From positions 44,097,072 through 44,161,071 of the forward strand of contig NC_092326.1 of the NCBI RefSeq assembly GCF_036785885.1: a stretch of 64,000 nucleotides of DNA, given 5' to 3'. The DNA comes from Coffea arabica. Lineage: Eukaryota; Streptophyta; Magnoliopsida; Gentianales; Rubiaceae. Every line of letters begins with the position of its first letter. Position 1 is the first letter of the stretch. The position numbers and the translations under genes were made by a program. Of this stretch, positions 32,795-47,848 are shown piece after piece. Below the pieces are notes generated by a model, which was not told the DNA's origin, ran no database searches, and saw only the letters and a list, made by a program, of their open reading frames with translations.

Positions 32795-33884
32795 CTTCCT
32801 TCAACAGCAAGACAGCCAAAAGTGATTGAGAGGTTTAATATTGTAACTTTTAAGAGAGGTATCAATTGAACCACCCAAACCCTTTCATGGGAACGGGAGT
32901 TTTGTCATTTCTACAGGACTAGAGTTCATGAAACTTGATAACGAGAGGAAAGGAAAACTGCTGCTGAACTCAAGAATTGACACTAGAGAAATAAGAACCA
33001 AGACATAATTTTTAGCTGCAAAAGAAGCAAACTAAGTGAAAACTTGGAATGCAGTTTCTCAGCACCGGTAGTCCAGATAACTATCCTAATTCACCAGCAA
33101 AAGCATAATGACTGACTCCAGAAAGATGCCCATTATAATTCACACCCCATATGTGACACTGAATTACAAGCCTGAAACTACAGAGCTTTGAAACTAGACA
33201 AACCCATGAATCCGCGATATATGATCGGCATTCATCCTTTTGACAACAGAATGTGATGTGTAGACACACAATAAACGAAGCAAACAACGAACAACACCCA
33301 AAAATAACATTCGTCAATACGTCAGAGATTCAAAATGTCACAGAATAGAAAAACTTCAAATTTGAAGATAAAGAGGGCTGTGGCTGCTGCAAGTAAGCCA
33401 GTGGACTTTGAACCTGATTTTGAACTGTCTATATTGGGGTTCAAGGAATGAAGAAGAACAGGGAAACCACAGGAGGGCGTCACAGGTAAGCACCAAGCAA
33501 TATGCATATACTATCATAACAGGTTACAATACAGAATCCGTAAGCCGTAGTTCAAAATCTTCAGTAGAGCCTCAAATTCATAGTCAGATAAAACATGAGA
33601 GAAGATTTTGAAACAAAAGGTGGCAGATAAAGCATGAGAAGGATGATGAGGGGATTGAAGCATCATAGTAGTGCTTAGTATCATTTCTAAACCAACGCAC
33701 AATCATAAATAGTAAAACATCGTAAAACAAACGTGAAAAAGATTACAGAAAACTAGCAGTATACAGAAAGAAGATAGAGGAAGGACAGATTTTTTTTTTT
33801 CTTTTCCTGTAAAAACAAAAAAAAAAGAAGAGAAGAAACAGCAAGCAAATATTAGAAATATAAAAAAAAAAAAAAATGTTTACC

Positions 33885-34100
33885 TGGGGTCTTGAATCTC
33901 TCCGCTCCTCGTTTGTCCTGAAACTGAACTAGTGGGATGGTGCTGGAAAGGATTGATTGTGAGAACTGGGCGGCGAATAATGATCGAAAAAACAAAAGAG
34001 AGAAAGAGGGAGGGGGATGAAAAGATTCGACAGGGCCAACTGAAGGTGGAACAGAACCAGGATGAGATCCAACAAACACCAAAATCCAAAATCAAAAAGC
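33885..34100 (-). promoter_or_regulatory. probable non-coding 5' UTR exon of the TST gene
   Basis: Minus-strand sequence ends CCCCAG|GTAAAC at 33885, a good donor, and a matching acceptor lies just before the TST start (CTGTTGAAG near 32799). The leader is pyrimidine-rich (CTTTCTCTCTTTTG near 33990), as in many plant 5' UTRs. This implies a 5' UTR intron of about 1.1 kb (32800-33884), which holds no coding exon I can support. The upstream end of the exon is uncertain. Confidence 0.5.
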
Positions 34101-35246
34101 CAAAAAAAAAAAAAGGCCTTAATCCGAGTCTAGGCCATCCGGCATGTACTCTATAATACTAGTATATTAATTCCAGTACTGCTCCTCCCCACTTTTCACC
34201 CTGCAATAATGATTGTGACTAGTGCTGCCTTTTGTTTTGGTTTCTATTGTATATTTATATGAAATTGAAAAAAAAAAAAAGCTAATCCCTACTTTGGCAT
34301 GATTGTGAGCAGTAGAATTTTGATCATTGATCACTGGCCCTCACCACCCAACTTTCAAAGTTTATATATAGTAACGGCAGCAGCAGCAGCAGTAGTAGTG
34401 CAAAGTATGTTATTGTTTTGTTACCTATACATGACTCCACGCCTGCCTGTAGGGGGATGATTTTGTTATTTAACTACTACTCGTATTAAGCAAACAAAAA
34501 CAGAGAGAGAGAGGGAGAGACAGAGAGGATAAAACAGTACGTACAACGTAGTAGTCTAGTAGTAGTACTAAGTTAAGCAAAGCAGCGGAAGTGCTTTGTT
34601 AAGAGTCTGACTGGGGGAAGCAGAAACGTAACTCCTTCCCTCCTTTGTATTGCTGCTGCCCAACCAACGGAAAACACATCCTCCCAATCAAAACTTTGTC
34701 GCCTGATTCAAGTGGGTCTCTCTCTCGGCCCCAAAAGAAGGAAAAAAAATATATAATAAAGGGCCTAATAATAATAAATTAACACAAAGCAGGAAGGAGG
34801 CCAGGAGCAGGAGGCGGACGGTGATGAGCACCTACCAGCTGTCAAGAAGAAAGAAACCGAACAGAACAAGCAGCAAAGCTTTGGCTCATCCTTCAAAAAT
34901 TTGAAAATCAATCAGTCGCTCGCTCGCTCTCGCTCTCGCTCTACTAAATTATTATATGTATATATACACATACACACACCTACCAGTACTAGTAGTCCAC
35001 CACGTAGCTAAATTACCTGTAATTATCGGAGCACTATATTGGACTACAGTACAAGCAAGCTCCCTGCCCCTGGAATGAGCCGCAACACAACTCAACTCCC
35101 TCCGCTCCACGTCAATTTTCTAATTGGTGTCATTGTCAATCATTCACCGATTCGCTGGCTTGGTGCCTGCCTGCCACCAAACGAAAAATATATTTATTCT
35201 GCTCTTTTCTTCTTTTTCTTTTTCTTCTTTTTTTTTAATATTAGGA
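34101..35246. other. TST upstream region with simple repeats
   Basis: No gene supported. Contains an AGC/AGT trinucleotide run (about 34376-34400), a GA-rich microsatellite (34502-34528), and a CTCGCT run (34915-34942) next to TATATATACACATACACACAC (34964-34978 region). Such microsatellites cluster near plant promoters; the TST promoter is expected in the left part. Confidence 0.5.
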
Positions 35247-36008
35247 AGGGATAATTTTACTGAACTCCTCAGATATTTGAAAGCAAAATTATATTTAAAA
35301 TGATAATTTTACCCTTAAATATTTTAATAAAAGTCCCTTATTTGATATGTTTTATGCTTAGAATGAGTTTTAAAATTATTTTTTTTATTTTTTTTCCTCT
35401 TTTTAAATTTTTTGTCAATAAAACTGTAGCACTGCCACTATTGCCTAGGTTTTTATTATAACCAAATGTCAAACTAGTAATTTTTCTTTTTACGAGTTAA
35501 TTTATATGTAATTCAATATTTTTTTTGTTGATCTTTATTTTCTATCTTTTACTATTAAAATTAACAATAAATCAAAAAAATGGTCCAAAAGTACTACTAA
35601 ATTATGATAATCCCACTATTTCAAAAATTTATAAACTCTAAATGGAATTATTTCAACATGTTCTTTTCTATCTTATAAATCTAAATCCATAATAAAATAC
35701 CATCAAAAATATCATATCATAGTATTAAAATAGTTGTTTATCAAATAGTAGATATGGACATAAAAAATTTGGCACCTTTTCTTTATAATTATACTAAATA
35801 ATCATATAATTGTATAGAAAAATAAATTAAAAATCATTATATAAGGTCATTTTTGGGTATTTATTTAAAAAATTGCCCAAGTCAATATTATTTTAAGCTT
35901 TTATTATTAAGACTATCAAATCAAGGGAGGTAAATAAAATTTTTCAAATTTTAGAGGAGCTCTGTGAAATTGTCAAAAATCTCAAGGAAGATTTCTGAAA
36001 TTATCCCT
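35247..36008. mobile_element. non-autonomous TIR transposon (hAT-like), copy 1
   Basis: About 760 bp bounded by AGGGATAATTT and its complement AAATTATCCCT (36-bp region ending at 36008), with the 7-8 bp duplication ATTAGGA(A) at 35240-35247 and 36009-36016. The interior is AT-rich without an ORF and is closely related to 39972-40751 in the same orientation (shared ACCCTTAAATATTTTAAT, GTCAATAAAACTGTAG, AAATTTGGCAC). An 8-bp duplication fits hAT elements. Confidence 0.75.
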
Positions 36009-36555
36009 ATTAGGAATTGCGAAATGGAAAACATACATACGTTGGGATCAACCAATGTAGATGGCAACTGGGCTGGGTAGCTGAAGTTTGTGGCAAACTG
36101 ATTGGACCGGAAGATATGGGCCTGTGATCAATCAAATCCGGCAGCCTGAATTTTTAGAATATAGGCCAAGGGATTTGATCTCTTAACTTACACCCAAACT
36201 ATTTTGGATTAACAAGTAACGGATTGTAATACAGCTCAAAGGCACATTTTTTATTTAGGTAAGAGTAAGTCCAGAGCTGGACCTGCCCTTTCTGGGAGCT
36301 GTTTTTATTGCTCAATTTGGCGTTGTGTAAATGTGGCCCGCTTATTTAACTTACGAAGCAAAAGAAGTTTTCCTGCCCACAGAGTCACATGCTACACATT
36401 GAATAACGTTCAATTACATCTTGGCTTGTAATTTTGGATTTGTCATGCGAATGCAAGGTCATGAGCATGTGGGCATCCCTTGTTCATGAATATGAAACTC
36501 AAATTTGAGTTTTTTGTGAGAAATTGCGCATGGAGCTCATAGTCACATTATCCCT

Positions 36556-36720
36556 TGTCTTTTTTTTTTTTTTTTTTATCGAGACGATAACTGTTGTATA
36601 ACCTATTCTATCCTACATTAGAAAGGGAAAGAGAGTCTAAAGAAACTTGTATTGGGGACAAATCTTACTCATAGTCACAAATCTTACATATAGGCGATAG
36701 TAGTGCTAGCCGATGACTAG
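36556..36720 (-). mobile_element. SINE-like element, poly(A) on the minus strand
   Basis: A run of 19 T on the plus strand is followed by TATAACCTATTCTATCCTAC, a block shared with 37070-37090, 37240-37260 and 39475-39496. Read on the minus strand, this is a conserved 3' region followed by a poly(A) tail, as in plant SINEs. The 5' end is not defined. Confidence 0.4.
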
Positions 36721-37030
36721 AGAGACATGTTACGTCAATAAGTTTCTTTTAATTATCAGGTTCTCATTGTTCAATCAAAAGTATATGAATCACCGTAAAG
36801 CTTTGAATGCCACATTAATTGTTTAGATAGAGTTTGAACTCTGAAAATAAGAGTAAGTGTTTCTCCTTGAGAAGATCAGTTGATGCATAATCTAGTCTCT
36901 TGATGCGAGAGAAACGGGCCGGAGCGTTGGTTGAGACTTTTGAGTCTTGAGAAAATGCTACTATATATCATGATTTTGTCACGACTGTTTTTTCTTTCTT
37001 TAATGCAGTTCTAGAATCCCTGCTCTCTCT

Positions 37031-37200
37031 CTTTTTTTTTTTTTTTTTTTTTTATCAAATGTTATCATTTATATCTATTCCTACTCTAACCTATTTTAGA
37101 AAAGTAAAATTACGAAAAATAATCGACGAGAATTGAACAACTATGGAACCACATCAGTGCATTACGCACCCTGCTCTGCTAAATCCTTGAGGATAAAGTT
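37031..37200 (-). mobile_element. SINE-like element with tRNA-type A and B boxes
   Basis: On the minus strand: TTTATCCTCAAGGATTTAGC, then TAGCAGAGCAGG (A-box-like), about 35 nt later GTTCAATTCTCG (B-box-like), then CTAAAATAGGTTAGAGTAGG, and a poly(A) tail (20 T on the plus strand, about 37032-37054). The arrangement fits a tRNA-derived SINE. The same unit follows in tandem at 37201. Confidence 0.55.
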
Positions 37201-37892
37201 TTTTTTTTTTTTTTTTATCAAATGTCATCATTTATATCTATTCCTATTCTAACCTATTTTAGAAAAGTGAAATTACGAAAAATAATCGACGAGAATTGAA
37301 TAGAGCTGTTAATCGAACCGGGTAGCTCGCGAGCCGAGCTCGACCCGGCTCGATAAGGGCTCGACTCGGCTCGTTTATTGAGAGAAACGAGCCGAGCTCG
37401 AGTTCAACTTGATGCTCGTTTAATAGACGAGCCGAGCATAGTTCGACTCGTTTAATAGACGAGCTCGAATAGTAGGGGTATTAGTGTCATTTCATTATGT
37501 ATTTGATATTCTACAGGCTCGATAGGCTCGACTTCGAACTCGAAACTGCTCGAATAGTAGGGGTATTAACGTCATTTTTATTGTGTATTTGATACTCTAC
37601 AGGTTCGACAAGCTCGAGCTCGAGCTCGATAAGTTCGACTCAATTTTGAACTCGAGTTCGAGCTCGAGTTTTCTACCGAGCATATCAAGTCGATCTCGAA
37701 TAGTTTGTGAAACTCGAATTACTAATCAAGCGAGCTCGAGCTGGCTTGATTAGGGGTTCGAGTCGAGTTCGATTATCACATGCTCGAGCTCGACTCGGCT
37801 CGTTAACAGCTATAGAATTGAACGACTATGGAACCACATCAGTGCATTACGCACCCTGCTCTGCTAAATCCTCGAGGATAAAGTTTATACAG
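37201..37892 (-). mobile_element. second tandem SINE-like copy, split by a MITE
   Basis: The unit at 37031-37200 is repeated (TTTTTTTT...ATCAAATGTCATCATTTATA...GAGAATTGAA at 37201-37300) and resumes at 37815-37892 (GAATTGAACGACTATGGAACC...GGATAAAGTTT) after a 514-bp insertion. The sequence is a few percent different from the first copy. Confidence 0.6.
37301..37814. mobile_element. hAT-type MITE, 514 bp, GAGCTCGA-rich
   Basis: Ends TAGAGCTGTTAA and TTAACAGCTATA are inverted repeats, continuing in GAGCCGAGCTCG on both sides. It is flanked by the perfect 8-bp target duplication GAATTGAA at 37293-37300 and 37815-37822. The inside is packed with GAGCTCGAG/GACGAGC words, some forming local palindromes, with two GAATAGTAGGGGTATTA repeats. 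It inserted into a SINE-like repeat whose sequence continues exactly on the other side. Confidence 0.92.
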
Positions 37893-38879
37893 CCTTAAAC
37901 TTTATATTACTAGTCTTTGAGATGTCATCCGAGATTTAGCCTCGTACTTTTGTCTTGGCTCGGCACACGTGGTTTTAACTTTTAACTAAGTCCAATGTAT
38001 TACTGGGTTCGATTTGGATGACGCGACGAAATGTGAAAATTGGACATGTCTGATTTTGGTTGCCAACCTTGACCGAATTAAATGACCGCCGACTGCCCTG
38101 AGTGGGGCCATGCTTCGTTTTTTTTTTTTTTTTTATAGGTATAATCCACACAGGGTTTGCACCTGATTTAGAAAATGTAACTTGTTTATAGTCAGACCTC
38201 TAAATGTGAGTTGTTGACTCATGGGCATTAGTAATTTTGTAGAACTCTAAACCCTTCTTGCTTATTTGTTCAGTTTTCAATAGAAAGTTGTTAAGAGTTT
38301 TATTATTGATCCTCGTAAAACCAAAAAACCATAGCATACTATGGGTCAAAAATTCGAGAGAATTTATCCTTTAATTTTAACATGCAGGTCAAAAATTCAA
38401 TCATGACTCAAAAGTAAAATTTTTTCCCAAGGAGAATATTTTCAATGAAAATCATCTTCATAAGAAAAAAAAATTACTTCCCTTCATTTTCAGGTGTTTG
38501 GTGCACTTTTGAAAAAATAGTCCTTGAAGCCAAAACCCACAAAGAATGTTCCCCTCAAAGATTCGTCTGATTCCTTCTGCCAACGACTAGAACTCCCATC
38601 CACACCAATACCAATTCATCACCCCCAATCCAAATACTTCAAATTCCAAAAAATTAGATCATACTCCATGATCAGGAAATCCATAGTATCGCAAACCAAT
38701 AGTCATGATCTGAAAATTTTCGGTTTAGTAAAGGATCATGAGACTGATGAGCTCTCAAAATTTTTCCTGTTAAAAGGAATCCTGAGATTGATGAGCTCTG
38801 AGAGTTATTGGAAAAGATTTTCCATGATTTTCCATGATTGTTAAAAGGAATCCTGATTGCGTAAAAGATTTTCCATGGA

Positions 38880-39365
38880 AATCCTTTTGGCTGCTGAAGA
38901 AGCGCTGAACTTCCCCTGACCGAGCTGATTCGACTAGCTCGGCGTGCTGATGGAAGAGCTGGTCCTAAGCCTGCAAAACATATAAGAATGAGCTAGCAAA
39001 GGGGGCCCGAGAGTTGTTTCCGAGGGCACTCCGACGGTCAAGTTAGTTTCCGGTGAGTAGAGTTCACGGGAAGTAGAGATAACCGGGAATAATTTGCCAA
39101 TAGTGAGCGTACCCTGTACAGTCGATGTGTGTTACCTTTTATACCTACTAGGGGAGTCCGACCTCCGCACGTTCCGGGACCTGCCCATAATAGCCCCCTA
39201 TCCCGCATTCAGGGGGATCGTCCCCGACCTCTTCGGAATGGATTCTCGCCCCCTTCAGGAGTCCTAGCAGCGCGGCCCAGGACGACCGCCAGGGGCCTGG
39301 GGTCGAGGCCCAGCTCGGCCAGGCCTGGGCTGCCACGTGTTTAGGTCCAGGACGGGGCCTCTGCA
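38880..39365. mobile_element. GC-rich LTR-retrotransposon remnant
   Basis: Sharply GC-richer than its surroundings, with GGGGGCCCGAGAG, GGGCACTCCGACGGTCAAG and CCGGTGAGTAGAGTTCACGG, words of the kind seen in LTRs of several plant Ty3/gypsy families. Open frames here are incidental. It is bordered by AAAATATTTTCAG / CAGGGTGTTTGG-like sequence (near 38480-38500 and 39368-39410), which may be the two halves of an older AT-rich element into which it inserted. No coding part or paired LTR is seen. Confidence 0.4.
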
Positions 39366-39428
39366 GCTACCAAACACCCTGAAAATATTTCTCAGAAAAT
39401 ATTTTCAGTCCAAACAAGCAGACCCTTA

Positions 39429-39600
39429 CTGCTACTCTTTTTTTTTTTTTTTTTTGTCAGCAACGATATATTTGTATAACCTACTCTATCCTAATCTAGG
39501 GGGAGGAAAGCCTAAAGAGGCTGTGAAAGGGGCTAGTCGGTATATAGACTCAACTAAATCGAGGAAATGCTACGGCACAACTACTCTTTTTCCACAGTCT
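39429..39600 (-). mobile_element. SINE-like element fragment
   Basis: A T run (39439-39456) followed by TATAACCTACTCTATCCTAATC, the conserved 3' block of the 36.5-kb and 37-kb elements, then GGAAAGCCTAAAGAGGCT, close to the GAGTCTAAAGAAAC part of the 36556 copy. The left end coincides with a purine/pyrimidine switch; no target duplication was found. Confidence 0.4.
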
Positions 39601-39971
39601 CGAACAGAATTCCTACTCGTGAAGCTATTGGAAAGAACTTGGCTCCGCTTTCAGCACATTGATTTAGGCGGCTTGAATGTACGAACAACAATGTTGAACG
39701 AATCAAAGATATAATACTACTAATAGTCAGGGGCAACGCCAAAACCTCAAGGGTAGATTTGTAAAATTGTCGTTGATGGAGTCACAATTAACAACAAAGG
39801 GCTGCAAGTATGGCTGGTGAACCTCTCGAACATAAATGAAATCTAAATGTGGACATGGATGTTTCTGGGCAAGTGACATTTTATTGTGGCAGGAAAGAGG
39901 CTGGGACAACGCTACCTCTCAACTTGTCTCTCTCTCTCACCCTCTCTCTCTGGATAAAAAGCTTAAAAGTA

Positions 39972-40751
39972 GGGATAATTTCAGAAATGTCCCTTGAAGT
40001 TTTTAGCAATTTCATTTAGCTTCCTCAAGATTTTAAAAATTACACATACCTCCCTTATTATTTAAAATGATAATACTACCCTTAAATATTTTAATGAAAT
40101 TACTCCCTTGTTGTTATGTTTATATTTAGAATGGTTTATGAAATTATTTTTTTTTTCATTTTTTTAATTTTTTGTCAATAAAATTGTAGAATTACCACTA
40201 TTATTTCTAGTTTCTATTATAACCAAATATCGAATTAGTGATTTTTTTGATGGGTTAACTTTATATATGCAATCCAATGTTTTTTATAATCTTTGTTTTC
40301 TATTTTTTGGTATTAAAATTAACAAAAAATAAATGACCCAAAATCACTACTCGAAAAATTCATAAACTTTAAAATGAATTATTTCAACATTTTTATTTCT
40401 ATCTTATAAATTTAAATTCGTAATAAAAAAATACCATTAAAATTATCCTATCATAGTGATAAAATTATTATTATATTTGTTTATCGAATAGTTAGATGTG
40501 AATATAAAAAATTTGGCACATTTTCCTAATACTAGATAATTTTATAATTATATGGGGAAGTCAATTAAAACTCGTTACACAAAGAGCATTTTTTGGGTAT
40601 TCAATTAAAAATTTGACCAAGTCAATATATTATTTTAAGGTTTTGTTACTAAAACTTCTATTAAATCAATGGAGGTAGATGTAATTTTTCAAACTTTAGG
40701 AGAGTTCAGTGAAATTGTCAGATATCTCGGGGGATGTTTCTGAAATTGTCC
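39972..40751. mobile_element. non-autonomous TIR transposon, copy 2
   Basis: Starts AGGGATAATTTCAGAAATG and ends TTTCTGAAATTGTCCCT, inverted repeats of each other. The interior aligns with 35247-36008. The flank CTTAAAAGTA before it and CTTAAAAAGTA just after it suggest an imperfect target duplication. It has no ORF. The better inverted repeats show this copy is closer to the intact family than copy 1. Confidence 0.8.
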
Positions 40752-42292
40752 CTTACTTAAAAAGTACAGTACACAACATAAAAGGACCGTGGGGGGTGGG
40801 TGGCCTTACTGTTCAAAAATCATTTTTGAATTGAATAAACTTAAGGCCTAATGTAAAGAATTCAAACTTTTGGAAACAACTGAGCACCAAATTCATTATC
40901 CTGACATTAACTAACAATTATCCCAGTCCCACCTTTTTATTGGGTGCCTTTACAGAAAGAGATTAGTTAGGAGAAGTGGTATAAAAGAAGCCATCAATGG
41001 AAAGTTTTAATATCGACGGAGGGGTTGTGATTAAATATGTTCTCTTTGCTTGCAAGTAAGTCCCGTTATTTATTTCATTTCAACTATATATATATATTTT
41101 TATGCATATATATATATTTTGACTGACTGAAAGCGAAAAAATAAAACAGGCAATAATAACAGATGCACCTTAATGTGTAATGGAGTGGTCGAGTAGATTT
41201 TTATTATTTGTAGAGCGAGATTTCTCTGCTTGTTTATTTATTATTTTTTAAAAAAAGAAGATATGGAGAAAATGGTAGGGACTGAAGGATATTAACCATC
41301 ATCGTCGTCGTCGTAGTCGTCCTCCTGATTTTTTCTGGTTCTGATGATGATCGTGATTCAGATTCATACGATCGTCGTCGTAGTTTCCGCTCTCATTCGT
41401 GACCCCGCCGGCACATGATACGTCGATCGACCTAAACTTTCCTCAAAGGTCTGTTTGTTTGACTCCTAATCTCTCTCTTTCTCTAATCTGCATATCCTCT
41501 ATGTCTCGCATCCTTCTCCTTGACTTCTGATAGCTGATTTGTCTGACGTTAGCTCCGGCACAGCTGCTACTCGCTTTAATTAATTCTTCTCTTTTCTCCT
41601 TCCGATTTCTCCTTTTTTTTTTTTTTAAATAAGATTGGGAAAATTAGATATTAGACCTTTTAGATCTCTTTGCTCTCTTCTCCTGTGCTGGCGTTGGAAT
41701 TGGGATTCCGCAATCAGCTCAGGCGATATCTTTCGCGCAGAAGTTAAAAGTATGCGCCATCTTCTGCTGAAGCTGGTCCTTTTTGTCGATTTGGAATCTG
41801 AAATGTTCTCCTCCTCTTCTTTTGCTTTACGCATTTGCTTTTGCATATTCATCCGATCTCCCATTTCTCGCTTAATTCTTCTTGTCTTATGTCTGCTTCT
41901 GTTCCTTCTCTCTCTATCTCTATTTTTTTTTCCTCCCTACTTATTGTATCTTTTTATTATATTTTTTCTGTTTCCTTACTTCTTCCTTCTAAAATTTTCT
42001 TTTGTCTTCGTTTGTGTTGTATATTGTGAACAGAACCCCCCCCCCCCCCCCAAAAAACACACACACACACACACAGAGTAATTGAATGAATTGTTCAACA
42101 TTTTTCCCGTCACGAATTCGTCCTCATTTTTTGTGATTTACTCGTGTATTACAGTGTCTGTAGTTTGAAGTGAACAACAAACATTTGGATGAGGAGGAGA
42201 CAGCTAATCTGTTACAGCAGCAGTTAAGAAGTAATAATACCTTTTCTGAGGCTCACAAGTTTGGGTGGGGGTGAGGGTATTCTGATTGTTTC
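40752..42292 (+). promoter_or_regulatory. upstream region and 5' leader of the CPK gene
   Basis: Contains TATATA runs near 41085-41120, a TCGTCG trinucleotide run (about 41300-41320), a long CT-rich leader-like stretch (41440-42035), then a C14 run and a CA microsatellite (42038-42074). An open frame at 41635-42081 is just pyrimidine-rich leader and has no plausible protein. A spliced 5' UTR is possible; no boundary could be fixed. Confidence 0.5.
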
Positions 42293-46674
<4,382 letters not shown>

Positions 46675-47848
46675 TCATTAGTTACTATAATCAGACAACT
46701 CAGTCATTACTTCTAGTCAAACTTGTGTCTTTGCAGTGTCCTATTCTCTACTGTTATGGAAGAACGAAAGATCAGGAAGCTGTAAGGGCATCCTTGGTAG
46801 TCAATGTAATTATACAGGTAGATCATAGGACACTTGCCCGCAATTCTGTTTTTGAGCAATTACACCTGTTGTTTGTTCTAATATTCTCCTTATGCGAGCC
46901 AAGGGGGCAAAGATGTTGAGCTCAATGTGTAAAAGTCTTAATCCACTGCTTGATCGCGCAGCCGTGAGATTTGGATTGTCGAAGATGAAGTTCTGGAGCT
47001 TGATCCTTGTTGCGACGCCATGATGCAACTGTTGATCTGGGGAGAATGTTGTAAGCATGTGAGATACTTTGGTTATTGGGATGGTTCAGCTGCTTTCCGC
47101 TGCTAATTTATGCCGGTGTACTGAAGGGGGGAAAATAAAAACTTTGTGCCTATTCTTCTTCGAGGAGGTTGATGTGCAGACCTCTTATCTAGATTTGTTT
47201 TTTCCCATTTTTTAGATTATGTACTTGGCTTGGTTTTGTAATCGACAGAAATGGCTCCAAACTCTGAAAATTTTTCTTCTAGTTTTCTCAATTCCAATTT
47301 TGAGGTGTGTTGTTTTCGTAGATGTTTTTTGTGCTTCACACGGACCGCAATAGAATAGAACGGGGAGCTTTTTCCAGTCTCAGAATCGAATAAAATAAGC
47401 GTGGAATCTATATCTATATATATATGCGTAGCAAGTTATACTCACGCGTTAATTGATGATGAAGACAAATCAGTGGGAGTGTTTGGATAAAGTATTGTTT
47501 GAAATAATTATTATTATATTTTTTATGGTGTGTAATGTACGTGAGATAAAAAAAAATAGTTAGAAATATGAAAAAAGGGATTGAAAAATGTATTTAACAT
47601 GCAAAAATAATATATACAGTGAAGTACTAGAAGCTGTCTACACGGAGAAAAATAATACACTGCGACATGCAAGAAGGAATGCCGTTTTCGCGACACGGAG
47701 ACCTGATGGATGACGTTGTAGGATGACCGTACCAGAAGCTGAACCAGTTCTGCCCTGCGCGCATGGTAAGAATAACAAAGGCGCAAGTGAACTGTAATGT
47801 TTTTTTTCTTCCTGACGCTGTGCCTATTAGAGGTTGCGGGTCCTGATG
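46675..47848. other. convergent 3' region between CPK and the plastid-protein gene
   Basis: Holds the CPK 3' UTR (plausibly to about 47330) and the 3' UTR of the minus-strand gene ending at 47849. Around 47478-47610 is AT-rich sequence beginning GTGTTTGGATAAAGTATTG, similar in style to sequence near 53860, probably a transposon remnant. No further gene seen. Confidence 0.45.

Noticed and set aside
39129-39344. 71-aa Pro/Arg-rich open frame
   Set aside because: Falls in the GC-rich LTR-like remnant; no protein family recognised and no splice context.
41635-42081. 148-aa open frame upstream of the CPK gene
   Set aside because: It is a Leu/Phe/Ser-rich translation of a pyrimidine-rich leader ending in a poly-C/CA repeat; no conserved features.
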